This document shows positions 1-7,947 of a stretch of DNA of 64,000 nt, piece by piece. Every line of letters starts with the position of its first letter. Position 1 is the stretch's first letter. Under the pieces are notes generated by a model, which was not told where the DNA came from, did not search any database, and saw nothing but the letters and a program-made list of their open reading frames with translations. Made by a program: the position numbers and the translations under genes. Origin of the DNA: Candidatus Aalborgiella aggregata (GTDB taxonomy: Bacteria; Pseudomonadota; Gammaproteobacteria; Burkholderiales; Burkholderiaceae_C); NCBI GenBank assembly GCA_016705065.1, contig JADIYY010000002.1, positions 186,001-250,000 of the forward strand, read 5' to 3'.

Positions 1-358
1 CCAAGTTGGCAAAGTGGTTCGACACAAACGCATCGCGTGGGTCTTCGCGTTCCATCACGCACGCCAGCGCAAAACCTTCTGGCAAATCCATGGGTACGTC
101 TTTGAGTGAATGCACCGCTATGTCGGCACTGCCGTCCATCAGCGCGTTTTCCAACTCTTTCACAAACAAACCCTTACCACCGACTTTGCTCAGACTGCGG
201 TCTAAGATTTGGTCACCCAATGTCGTCATGCCCAACAGTTTGACGCTATGGCCTCTGGCTTCTAGCAGCGCTTTGACATGTTCGGCTTGCCACATCGCCA
301 AACGGCTTTCACGGGTGGCAATGGTGATATGCGATGGGGTAACTGGGGTGCTATGCAT
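1..358 (-). CDS. hemC: Porphobilinogen deaminase (hydroxymethylbilane synthase), N-terminal part
   Basis: Polymerises four porphobilinogen units into hydroxymethylbilane in cytoplasmic haem/sirohaem synthesis. About 119 N-terminal residues are visible; the rest lies beyond the left edge. The protein begins MHSTPVTPSHITIATRESRL and continues with family signatures: an ATRESRLAMWQA start, then TTLGDQILDRSL, KVGGKGLFVKELE and the IAVHSLKDVP segment that lines the active site. The ATG at 358 is the only start near the conserved beginning. It is divergent from ppc, an arrangement common in Burkholderiales, with about 135 bp shared upstream DNA. No catalytic-core defect is visible in the part present; the cofactor-binding cysteine would lie outside the window. 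Confidence 0.93.
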   Translation of the reverse strand, partial: MHSTPVTPSHITIATRESRLAMWQAEHVKALLEARGHSVKLLGMTTLGDQILDRSLSKVGGKGLFVKELENALMDGSADIAVHSLKDVPMDLPEGFALACVMEREDPRDAFVSNHFANL

Positions 359-493
359 GTTGGTAGTGTTCAAGCGTGGATGCGTTTTGGTAAACTAAAC
401 GGTCTATCGATACACCCCGTAGTTTAATCGCTACTGCATACTTGATTACTTGATTTTCAGCAAACGCATACACCAAGGTCGAATCTCCCAAAC

Positions 494-3367
494 ATGTCAA
501 ACCCTGCGCCCAACCCAGTCAAAACCAGCACCAAAGCGCAATCTTTGGCCAAGCAAAAGGCCAATGAACGCCCCTTGGTTGAGGACATTCGTTTGCTGGG
601 TCGCATTTTGGGCGATGTGATACGCGAGCAAGAAGGTGAAGATGCCTTCAATTTGATTGAAAACATACGCAAATTGTCTGTTGCATTCAGACGTGACGAA
701 GACCACACGGCCGACAAAGCGCTGAAAAAATTGCTGAAAAGTCTGTCTGCTGACCAAACCGTGAGCGTGATTCGTGCCTTCACCTACTTCAGCCATTTGG
801 CGAATTTGGCAGAAGACCGCCACCACATTCGCCGTCGCGCCATTCACGAGCGTGCGGGTGACACACAAGAAGGCAGCATCGAAGTGGCCTTGTCGCGCCT
901 GCGCTGGGCCGGCATCACACCCAAAACCATTTCGCAAACCTTGGCCAAAAGCCATGTTTCACCCGTGCTCACCGCGCACCCCACAGAAGTGCAACGCAAA
1001 AGTATTTTGGATGCAGAACGCAGCATTGCCAATTTGCTGACCGCCCGAGACGATATCAAGGCACGTGCGCTAACAACCAACAATGCCAACGGTGCAGCAC
1101 CTGCTGCGCGCAAAGATGCCATCACGCCCAAAGAATTGGAAGCCAATGAAAACCGCTTGCGCGCCCGTGTGATGCAGTTGTGGCAAACCCGCTTGCTGCG
1201 CTATTCCAAACTCACCGTGTCTGATGAAGTTGAAAACGCATTGAGCTATTACGAATCCACCTTTTTGCGCGAAATTCCAAAGCTCTATGCCGAGCTGGAA
1301 CAACACGTGGGCAAGCACGATGTGCACAGTTTTTTGCGCATGGGGCAATGGATTGGTGGCGACCGCGACGGCAATCCATTTGTGAGTGCCGAAACCTTGC
1401 AATACGCCATGCGTCGCCAGGCCGATATGGTGCTGCGTTTTTACCTCACCGAGGTGCATTACTTGGGTACCGAGTTGTCCATGTCATCAATCCTGGTGCC
1501 CTTGTCGCAGGAGATGGAAGCATTGGCGAACAAATCGCCCGACACCAACGAACACCGCAAAGACGAACCCTATCGCCGCGCGTTGACGGGCATGTACGCA
1601 CGCTTGGCAGCCAATCTGAAAGAAATGACTGGCGGTGACGCGGCTCGCCATGCGGTAGCTCCGCAAAATCCGTACGCCACAGCAGAAGAATTTTTAGCTG
1701 ATTTGCGCGTGATTGAAGCATCACTGCAAAACAACCATGGCGATGCATTGACCGAGTTGCGACTGCACCCATTGATTCGAGCAGTTGAGGTGTTTGGCTT
1801 TCACCTGGCTACGGTTGATTTGCGCCAAAGCTCTGACAAGCACGAAGAGGTGGTGGCAGAACTGTTGGCGGTGGCTCAGATTGAACAAAATTACAGCCAA
1901 TTGCATGAAGATGGTAAACGCGAAGTGCTGCTGTCATGTTTAAACGACGCACGCCCATTGCGGGTATTGGACACCGCCTATTCAGCACATACGCAATCGG
2001 AACTGGCCATTTTTGAAACAGCCAAAACCATGCGCCAGCGTTTTGGTGCGCACGCCATCAAGCACTACATCATCAGCCACACCGAAACGGTGAGCGATTT
2101 ATTGGAAGTGCTGTTACTGCAAAAAGAAGTCGGCTTGATGCATAGCACTTTGAGCAACAAAGCCAAGCACGATTTGATTGTGGTGCCGTTGTTTGAAACC
2201 ATTGAAGACCTGCGCAATGCCGCGCCCATCATGCGTGAGTTTTATGCCCTACCCGGTATGGCGCAACAAATTCAGCGCGGTGGTGGCGAACAAGACATCA
2301 TGTTGGGCTATTCCGACAGCAACAAAGACGGTGGCATTTTCACCAGCAACTGGGAGCTGTACCGCGCCGAGATTGCCTTGGTTGAATTGTTTGATGAACT
2401 CGCTGCATCGCACGGCATCACCTTGCGCATGTTCCATGGCCGTGGCGGCACAGTGGGGCGTGGCGGTGGTCCCAGCTACCAAGCCATACTGGCGCAACCG
2501 CCCGGCACCGTGCGCGGCCAAATTCGTTTGACCGAGCAAGGCGAGGTGATTGGCTCTAAATACGCCAACCCCGAAATTGGCCGTCGCAATTTAGAAACCT
2601 TGGTCGCTGCGACCTTGGAAGCCACGCTGTTGCAACCCACCAAGCAAGCTAGCCAACTGTATTTGGACACCGCAGCCACCTTGTCGCAAAGCAGCATGGA
2701 CGCCTATCGCAAACTGGTTTACGAGACGCCGGGGTTCAGTGATTATTTTTTCCAGTCCACACCGCTGCGCGAAATCGCCGAGCTCAATTTAGGCTCGCGC
2801 CCCGCTTCACGCAAAGCCTTGCAAGGTATTGAAGATTTACGCGCAATACCTTGGGGATTTAGCTGGGGGCAATGTAGATTAACCTTGCCGGGTTGGTATG
2901 GTTTTGGCTCTGCGGTGCAGTCATTTTTAAAGAACGAGACAAAAGGAAGTGACAGCAAAAAACGTTTGGTTTTGCTGCAAAAAATGGTGAAGGATTGGCC
3001 TTTCTTTCGCACACTGCTCAGCAACATGGACATGGTGATGGCCAAGAGCGATTTGGCGTTGGCTGCGCTGTATGCCGAATTGGTGACCGACACGCGTTTG
3101 CGCAAAAAGATTTTTGGATTGATAGATGCTGAATGGCATTTGACCATGCACGCACTGGAAATCATCACCGGCGAGAAGCAACGACTGGCCAATAACGCCG
3201 CCTTGCAACGCTCGATCAAACACCGATTCCCCTACATCGATCCTTTACACCATTTGCAAGTGGAGCTGATACGCCGCTACCGTGATGGCAAAACCGATGA
3301 GCGCGTGCAACGCGGTATTCACATTTCCATCAACGGCATTGCGGCTGGCCTGCGCAACACGGGCTAG
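494..3367 (+). CDS. ppc: Phosphoenolpyruvate carboxylase
   Basis: Carboxylates phosphoenolpyruvate with bicarbonate to oxaloacetate, the cytoplasmic anaplerotic step feeding the TCA cycle. At 957 residues it has the usual bacterial length. The TAHPTEVQRK motif with the catalytic histidine lies near residue 162. The GYSDSNKDGG segment is near 605 and the glycine-rich FHGRGGTVGRGGG loop near 646-658. The protein ends in the family-typical RNTG carboxyl terminus. The next gene starts one base after its stop codon, so the two are probably co-transcribed. Reading frame is intact. Confidence 0.98.
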   Translation: MSNPAPNPVKTSTKAQSLAKQKANERPLVEDIRLLGRILGDVIREQEGEDAFNLIENIRKLSVAFRRDEDHTADKALKKLLKSLSADQTVSVIRAFTYFSHLANLAEDRHHIRRRAIHERAGDTQEGSIEVALSRLRWAGITPKTISQTLAKSHVSPVLTAHPTEVQRKSILDAERSIANLLTARDDIKARALTTNNANGAAPAARKDAITPKELEANENRLRARVMQLWQTRLLRYSKLTVSDEVENALSYYESTFLREIPKLYAELEQHVGKHDVHSFLRMGQWIGGDRDGNPFVSAETLQYAMRRQADMVLRFYLTEVHYLGTELSMSSILVPLSQEMEALANKSPDTNEHRKDEPYRRALTGMYARLAANLKEMTGGDAARHAVAPQNPYATAEEFLADLRVIEASLQNNHGDALTELRLHPLIRAVEVFGFHLATVDLRQSSDKHEEVVAELLAVAQIEQNYSQLHEDGKREVLLSCLNDARPLRVLDTAYSAHTQSELAIFETAKTMRQRFGAHAIKHYIISHTETVSDLLEVLLLQKEVGLMHSTLSNKAKHDLIVVPLFETIEDLRNAAPIMREFYALPGMAQQIQRGGGEQDIMLGYSDSNKDGGIFTSNWELYRAEIALVELFDELAASHGITLRMFHGRGGTVGRGGGPSYQAILAQPPGTVRGQIRLTEQGEVIGSKYANPEIGRRNLETLVAATLEATLLQPTKQASQLYLDTAATLSQSSMDAYRKLVYETPGFSDYFFQSTPLREIAELNLGSRPASRKALQGIEDLRAIPWGFSWGQCRLTLPGWYGFGSAVQSFLKNETKGSDSKKRLVLLQKMVKDWPFFRTLLSNMDMVMAKSDLALAALYAELVTDTRLRKKIFGLIDAEWHLTMHALEIITGEKQRLANNAALQRSIKHRFPYIDPLHHLQVELIRRYRDGKTDERVQRGIHISINGIAAGLRNTG

Positions 3368-3368
3368 C

Positions 3369-4589
3369 GTGAACACCAATACCTATCATTTCGATGTCGT
3401 CATCATTGGCGCGGGCGCAGCAGGCTTGTTTTGTGCGGGCGTGGCAGGGCAATTGGGTCAGAAAGTTTTAGTCCTGGACCACAGCGACAAAGTGGCCGAA
3501 AAAATTCGCATTTCTGGCGGTGGCCGTGCCAATTTCACCAACAAAGATGTATCACCTGCTAACTTCTTAAGCAATAACCCGCATTTTTGCCGCAGCGCCT
3601 TAAGCCGTTACACAGCGCGTGACTTCATTGCGCTGATGTACAAGCACAACATTGCTCACCACGAGAAGCACAAAGGGCAATTGTTTTGCGACCATTCTGC
3701 GCAAGATTTGATTGACATGCTGTTGAAGGAGTGTGAAGTGGGTGGTGTCACACGCTGGCAGCCCTGCAAGATTAAACACATCGAATTCGGCGGGGACTAT
3801 CAAATACAGACAAATACCGGCTGTATCCATACCCCCAGACTGGTGGTGGCAACCGGTGGTTTGTCCATACCCAAAATTGGTGCCACGGATTTTGGCTACA
3901 AATTGGCCCAGCAATTCGGTTTGCGTGTGATCGAGACACGTCCAGGTTTGGTGCCTTTGACCTTTGACAGCGCAGATTGGGCGCCTTTTGTTGATTTGGC
4001 AGGTTTATCGCTGCCGGTGCTGATTGAAACGGGCGAGAAAAAATCCAAAATCAGTTTCAATGAAGATTTGCTCTTCACGCACCGTGGTTTGAGCGGCCCC
4101 GCCATTTTACAAATATCCAGCTATTGGCGCGAAAAGACGACAATTAAGATCAATTTGGTGCCAAATGCTGATATTTCAGCATTTTTAGCAAATATTAAAA
4201 TCACTTCGCGCAAACTACTGGTCAACGATTTGTCAACTATCATGCCAGCTCGTTTGGCAGAAGCCTGGGTAAAAACCGACCCTGCATTGCAGCGCCCAGC
4301 GTGCGATGTGCCTGATAAAGCACTGGCACAGCTGGCCAATCGACTGACCAATTGGGAAATCACCCCCAGCGGCACCGAAGGCTACAAAAAAGCCGAAGTC
4401 ACCTTGGGCGGCATCGACACCCGCGATGTGTCCTCGCAAACCATGGAATCCAAACAGCCGGGTTTGTACTTTATTGGCGAGGTGCTGGACGTAACCGGCT
4501 GGCTGGGTGGCTACAACTTTCAGTGGGCATGGGCCAGTGCTTTTGCCTGCGCCCAAGCTATGGCACAAGCGCCGAAAAAGCAGGTATAA
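3369..4589 (+). CDS. NAD(P)/FAD-dependent oxidoreductase, HI0933/YhiN family
   Basis: A flavoprotein of unknown substrate. I place the start at the GTG at 3369, one base after the ppc stop. A longer in-frame ATG at 3282 would put 29 unnatural residues, encoded inside ppc, before the Rossmann segment. From the GTG the protein (406 residues) opens with VVIIGAGAAGLFCAG, the dinucleotide-binding fold, followed by KVAEKIRISGGGRANFTN, characteristic of this family. The C-terminus contains GEVLDVTGWLGGYNFQWAWASA, a second FAD-contacting stretch. The family is widespread but biochemically poorly defined, so I do not assign a reaction. Its last codons overlap a TATAAT hexamer that may serve rpsU. Confidence 0.9.
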   Translation: MNTNTYHFDVVIIGAGAAGLFCAGVAGQLGQKVLVLDHSDKVAEKIRISGGGRANFTNKDVSPANFLSNNPHFCRSALSRYTARDFIALMYKHNIAHHEKHKGQLFCDHSAQDLIDMLLKECEVGGVTRWQPCKIKHIEFGGDYQIQTNTGCIHTPRLVVATGGLSIPKIGATDFGYKLAQQFGLRVIETRPGLVPLTFDSADWAPFVDLAGLSLPVLIETGEKKSKISFNEDLLFTHRGLSGPAILQISSYWREKTTIKINLVPNADISAFLANIKITSRKLLVNDLSTIMPARLAEAWVKTDPALQRPACDVPDKALAQLANRLTNWEITPSGTEGYKKAEVTLGGIDTRDVSSQTMESKQPGLYFIGEVLDVTGWLGGYNFQWAWASAFACAQAMAQAPKKQV

Positions 4590-4590
4590 T
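4585..4590 (+). promoter_or_regulatory. Candidate -10 box upstream of rpsU
   Basis: A perfect TATAAT overlaps the stop codon of the preceding flavoprotein gene, about 110 bases before rpsU. No convincing TTGACA lies 17 bases upstream, so this is a candidate only. If used, it would give rpsU a leader of roughly 100 bases. Confidence 0.3.
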
Positions 4591-4699
4591 TCCACCTTTC
4601 ACCGCTTGGTGTACCCATAGGCCATTGTCTTGTACATCAACAAAATACCCGCGCAGGGTCACGATCTTCCCGGCGCACTATTTCGGAATTTATTGTTTC

Positions 4700-4912
4700 A
4701 TGACCACTATTCGTTTAAAAGAGAATGAACCGTTTGACGTAGCTTTGCGTCGCTTTAAGCGCCAAATTGAAAAATTGGGCTTGTTGACTGATTTGCGTGC
4801 TCGTGAGTTTTACGAAAAACCAACGACTGAGCGCAAACGCAAAAAATCTGCAGCTGTGAAGCGCAACTACAAACGCATTCGTGCGATGCAGTTGCCGAAA
4901 AAGATGTACTAA
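4700..4912 (+). CDS. rpsU: 30S ribosomal protein S21
   Basis: Small basic protein of the 30S subunit that helps initiation near the anti-Shine-Dalgarno end of 16S rRNA. The 70-residue product begins MTTIRLKENEPFDVALRRFK and ends in a lysine/arginine-rich tail, the family's full length. An upstream extension in the same frame is open but lacks S21 similarity, so the ATG at 4700 is chosen. A strong intrinsic terminator follows 22 bases after the stop, so yqeY downstream probably needs its own promoter or read-through. In many proteobacteria rpsU leads the operon rpsU-(yqeY)-dnaG-rpoD; here dnaG and rpoD do not follow. Confidence 0.97.
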   Translation: MTTIRLKENEPFDVALRRFKRQIEKLGLLTDLRAREFYEKPTTERKRKKSAAVKRNYKRIRAMQLPKKMY

Positions 4913-4933
4913 GCATCTTTTTTCCACACAAAC

Positions 4934-4967
4934 AAAGCCCGCACGATATATTCTGCGGGCTTTTTTT
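4934..4967 (+). terminator. Rho-independent terminator after rpsU
   Basis: AAAGCCCGCA pairs with TGCGGGCTTT around an 11-base loop and runs into seven T residues. It sits directly behind rpsU and is oriented to stop rpsU transcription. Confidence 0.9.
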
Positions 4968-5027
4968 ATTGATCTTTAACCAACCCTGTCGCTAACTATC
5001 GCCAACATCACCAAAAAGGTATCCCCA

Positions 5028-5474
5028 ATGTCACTCAAACTCCAAATCACTGAAGACATGAAAACCGCCATGCGTGCCAAAGAAACTGAGCGTTTGGGCA
5101 CAATTCGCTTATTGCTGTCCGCCATGAAACAAAAAGAAGTAGACGAGCGCGTGGAATTGGACGATGTGATGGTGATTGCCATCATCGACAAAATGATCAA
5201 GCAGCGCAAAGACAGCATTGATGCCTTCACCAAAGCCGACCGCAAAGACATGGCCGACAAAGAAGCGGCTGAAATTGTGGTGCTACAAGGCTATTTGCCT
5301 GCACGCATGAGCAGCGATGAAGTGTTGGTTGCCGTCAAAGCTATTGTTGCCTCTTTGAACGCATCAGGTCCAGGCGACATGGGCAAGGTGATGGGTGCAG
5401 CCAAAGCGCAATTGGCTGGCAAGGCTGATATGGGACAAGTATCACAAGCGGTGAAAGCTGCCTTGGCTGGTTAA
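5028..5474 (+). CDS. yqeY: GatB/YqeY domain protein
   Basis: A 148-residue protein made only of the YqeY helical domain, which is related to the tRNA-binding tail of the amidotransferase subunit GatB. Family evidence: an MSLKLQITEDMKTAMRAKE start, the RLGTIRLLLSAMKQKEVDE segment, the QRKDSIDAFTKADRKD stretch, and the GDMGKVMGAAKAQLAGKAD end typical of the domain. The function is not established; a tRNA-related role is inferred from the GatB tail. It lies 115 bases after rpsU beyond a terminator and converges with recX, leaving 18 bases between stops. Confidence 0.93.
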   Translation: MSLKLQITEDMKTAMRAKETERLGTIRLLLSAMKQKEVDERVELDDVMVIAIIDKMIKQRKDSIDAFTKADRKDMADKEAAEIVVLQGYLPARMSSDEVLVAVKAIVASLNASGPGDMGKVMGAAKAQLAGKADMGQVSQAVKAALAG

Positions 5475-5492
5475 TCAGGCAACATAAGTGGG

Positions 5493-6014
5493 CTAATCAT
5501 CTTCCCCTGCACTGGCCACCACTTTATGAATCACCTCTGCGCCAAATCCACGGCTGAGTAAAAAGCGTATTTGCTTGGCACGCTCCTTGGCACTTTCCTT
5601 CGCATCTGCGGGTGAGCTTTGCGTTGGCGTGCCAAATTTTTTGCGCCACACCTCACGTGCTCTTTCCAGTTCTGTGCTTTTGAGCAAATCGACAGCATCC
5701 AAGACAGCGCCAGCATCCAAGCCTTTGCTTTGCAATTCTTGCTTGATGCGCGCCGTGCCCAGCTTGGCACTTCTGCGGTGCAAAACCGAATCCACCACGC
5801 GCTGCTCGTTGATGAAATCTTTGGCTTGCAACTCGTCCAAGGCTTTGTCCAATTCGCCAGGCGATGCTTCAAAGGGTTTGAGCTTTTTCACCAACTCGGC
5901 GCGCGAGTATTCGCGCCCACTCAAAAGCCGCAAGGCGCGGCCTTTGAGTGAAACGGTAAAACCTATAGGTGTATGTTTTGTTTTTTCCGTTGCATTATTT
6001 GCTATATTATTCAT
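5493..6014 (-). CDS. recX: Regulatory protein RecX
   Basis: Binds RecA filaments and limits their extension. The 173-residue protein shows the three-helix RecX repeats: SLKGRALRLLSGREYSRAEL near the N-terminus, then DFINEQRVVDSVLHRR and LGTARIKQELQSKGLD, and a C-terminal KQIRFLLSRGFGAEVIHKVV. It lies 65 bases downstream of recA on the same strand, the standard arrangement. The start is odd: the only usable ATG (6014) is inside a copy of the dispersed GCTAT repeat, so the first residues (MNNIANN) are repeat-encoded, and I see no Shine-Dalgarno sequence before it. The conserved region begins only near residue 18. Confidence 0.92.
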   Translation of the reverse strand: MNNIANNATEKTKHTPIGFTVSLKGRALRLLSGREYSRAELVKKLKPFEASPGELDKALDELQAKDFINEQRVVDSVLHRRSAKLGTARIKQELQSKGLDAGAVLDAVDLLKSTELERAREVWRKKFGTPTQSSPADAKESAKERAKQIRFLLSRGFGAEVIHKVVASAGEDD

Positions 6015-6066
6015 AGCAAGCTAGGCAATTAATACACCAGATACAGGCCAATTTTTCATATAAAAC
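6001..6066 (+). repeat. Dispersed GCTAT...ATAGC repeat, copy 1
   Basis: Contains the inverted core GCTAT...ATAGC, then CTAGGCAATTAATAC and a tail TTTTTCATATAAAA-like stretch, matching eight other copies in the window. It lies between recA and recX and overlaps the recX start codon. Confidence 0.85.
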
Positions 6067-6079
6067 ACCTGTTCAATCC

Positions 6080-7195
6080 TTAATCACGGCTCTTTTTTGG
6101 CTTTTTCTCTTCTGCGGGTGTACCCGACATGACCGATGCAATGTCTGATGCACCGCTGATCAATGGAATACCCAAAGATTCGCGCACTTTGTTTTCAATT
6201 TCTATCGCCAAATCTGGGTTTTCTTTCAAAAACTCGCGTGCGTTGTCGCGGCCTTGGCCAATTTTCTCACCCTTGAACGCGTACCATGCACCTGATTTTT
6301 CAACCACATTCGTTGTCACGCCCAAATCAATCACCTCACCCAAGCGGCTGATGCCTTGACCAAACAGAATGTCAAACTCGGCGGTTTTGAAGGGTGGCGA
6401 CACTTTGTTTTTCACCACTTTCACTTTTGTTTCGTTGCCAATCGCATCGTCGCCTTTTTTGATGGTGCCGGTGCGGCGAATGTCCAAGCGCACCGAGGCG
6501 TAGAACTTCAGCGCATTGCCACCAGTGGTGGTTTCTGGGCTGCCAAACATGACGCCAATTTTCATGCGGATTTGGTTGATGAAAATGACCATGCAATTGG
6601 CTTTCTTGATGTGCGCGGTGAGCTTGCGCAAGGCTTGGCTCATCAAACGGGCTTGCAAGCCAGGCAAGCTATCACCCATCTCGCCTTCCAATTCGGCTTT
6701 GGGTGTCAAAGCGGCCACCGAGTCCACCACAATCAAATCCACTGCGCCCGAGCGCACCAAGCTGTCCACAATTTCCAGGGCTTGCTCACCCGTGTCGGGT
6801 TGGCTGATCAACATATCTTGCAAATTCACACCCAGGTTTTGCGCGTATTGCGTGTCCAAAGCATGTTCAGCGTCCACAAACGCACAGGTGCCGCCCAGCT
6901 TTTGCATTTCGGCAATGACCTGTAGTGTCAAGGTGGTTTTGCCGGAGCTTTCAGGCCCGTAAATTTCAATCACGCGACCGCGTGGCAAGCCACCTACGCC
7001 CAACGCGATATCCAAACCCAAAGAGCCGGTAGAGACGACTTGAATGTCCTCAATCACTTCGCCCTCGCCCAAGCGCATGATCGTGCCTTTGCCAAATTGC
7101 TTTTCAATTTGCGCCAGCGCCGCTTGCAGGGCTTTGGCCTTTTCTGCGGTGGCTGCGGTGTTTTGTGTGGATGCGGGTTTCACGAGCATGTCCAT
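6080..7195 (-). CDS. recA: Recombinase RecA
   Basis: ATP-dependent strand-exchange protein and SOS co-protease. The 371-residue sequence has the IEKQFGKGTIMRLGE entry, the Walker A loop GPESSGKTT, the DAEHALD segment, the LIVVDSVAAL Walker B, the loop-1 motif EGEMGDSLPGLQARLMSQAL and FINQIRMKIGVMFGSPE of loop 2. An acidic-then-basic tail (AEEKKPKKSRD) ends it. A good ribosome site (AAAGGAAAA) precedes the ATG. No clear LexA box of the CTGT-N8-ACAG form is visible upstream, but a striking 20-bp palindrome lies 74-93 bases ahead. recX follows. Confidence 0.98.
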   Translation of the reverse strand: MDMLVKPASTQNTAATAEKAKALQAALAQIEKQFGKGTIMRLGEGEVIEDIQVVSTGSLGLDIALGVGGLPRGRVIEIYGPESSGKTTLTLQVIAEMQKLGGTCAFVDAEHALDTQYAQNLGVNLQDMLISQPDTGEQALEIVDSLVRSGAVDLIVVDSVAALTPKAELEGEMGDSLPGLQARLMSQALRKLTAHIKKANCMVIFINQIRMKIGVMFGSPETTTGGNALKFYASVRLDIRRTGTIKKGDDAIGNETKVKVVKNKVSPPFKTAEFDILFGQGISRLGEVIDLGVTTNVVEKSGAWYAFKGEKIGQGRDNAREFLKENPDLAIEIENKVRESLGIPLISGASDIASVMSGTPAEEKKPKKSRD

Positions 7196-7268
7196 GGTAT
7201 TTTCCTTTTAAATCAGTTGTTTACAAACTTTTAACTCTATCAACACCCATCATTAACTGGATGCTTGA

Positions 7269-7288
7269 ACAGTAGTGTACACGACTGT
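7269..7288. promoter_or_regulatory. 20-bp palindrome between recA and the MarR gene
   Basis: ACAGTAGTGTACACGACTGT is an inverted repeat that is perfect except at its sixth and fifteenth positions. It lies between two divergent genes, one encoding a MarR-type repressor. Size and symmetry fit an operator for a dimeric winged-helix regulator; which gene it controls is inference. Confidence 0.5.
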
Positions 7289-7311
7289 ATAAATAAATAA
7301 ACACTATTTTT

Positions 7312-7335
7312 AGTCAGTTTACTTGACTATATAAT
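7312..7335 (+). promoter_or_regulatory. Palindrome plus -10 box ahead of the MarR gene
   Basis: AGTCAGTTTACTTGACT (inverted arms AGTCA/TGACT) at 7312-7328 abuts a TATAAT at 7330-7335, some 33 bases before the MarR start. A repressor bound here would cover the promoter, which suggests autoregulation. No good -35 hexamer is seen. Confidence 0.4.
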
Positions 7336-7367
7336 TACCATCAAATGACCGCATTCACAACCCACTT

Positions 7368-7877
7368 ATGGCAAAAAAAACACAAGATAAATCCACTTTT
7401 CATCCCAGTCAATTGGGCTGGCGGCAAACGCATTTGGGCCGATTGCTAGGGCACGCTTTGCGTCGGTTTGACGAACGTGTTTTAACCCTGATGGCGCACA
7501 ACATGGATGTGCCCTTGGCCTTGTCCAATTTGGCCGCGCGCGGGCAAGTGAGCGCCGCACACATCCACATCACGCGGCATTTGCCACTGGAAGGCGCGCG
7601 CTTGTCAGACTTGGCACACAGCGCGGGCATGAGCAAACAAGCCATGGGTGATTTGGTGACGCAGTGCGACGCGTGGGGCTTGGTGACACGGTCGCCTGAT
7701 GTGGTGGACAGCCGCGCTCGCATTGTCAAATTCACTGCACTGGGTTTGGATTGGTTGGCAGCATTTGAAAATGCGGTGCGACAAGCCGAGGAAGAATTCA
7801 AAATTTCCGTGGGCAAAGACATTGCTACAGTGGTAGCAATGGGTTTGGAAGCTTACGCAAGTGAATACGGACAGTGA
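7368..7877 (+). CDS. MarR-family transcriptional regulator
   Basis: A 169-residue winged-helix protein. Visible MarR features are a dimerising N-terminal helix (LGRLLGHALRRFDERV), the recognition region LSDLAHSAGMSKQAMGDLV near residues 82-100, and the wing with the RSPDVVDSRARIVKFT pattern (the D-x-R-x wing motif). It is divergent from recA across about 170 bases that hold two palindromes, one over its own probable promoter. A ligand cannot be told from sequence. It is followed 70 bases later by surE, which may or may not share its transcript. Confidence 0.88.
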   Translation: MAKKTQDKSTFHPSQLGWRQTHLGRLLGHALRRFDERVLTLMAHNMDVPLALSNLAARGQVSAAHIHITRHLPLEGARLSDLAHSAGMSKQAMGDLVTQCDAWGLVTRSPDVVDSRARIVKFTALGLDWLAAFENAVRQAEEEFKISVGKDIATVVAMGLEAYASEYGQ

Positions 7878-7947
7878 ACAGTGTCTATGAATAATCCACG
7901 CGTCACGCTCTACAATCAAAGCCACTCCAAATAATTGATTCGCTCAC

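Noticed and set aside
3282..3368. Longer start for the flavoprotein gene inside ppc
   Set aside because: The extra 29 residues are encoded within the conserved ppc end and do not resemble a Rossmann protein start; GTG at 3369 fits the family.
4561..4590. Sigma-54 promoter (TGGCAC) ahead of rpsU
   Set aside because: TGGCAC is there, but the matching TTGC element at the correct 5-base spacing is missing.
7196..7340. LexA box upstream of recA
   Set aside because: No CTGT-N8-ACAG match is present. The best candidate on the minus strand (CTGTTCAAGCATCCAG) matches only three of the last four bases, and the ACAG/CTGT pair seen is in the wrong order.
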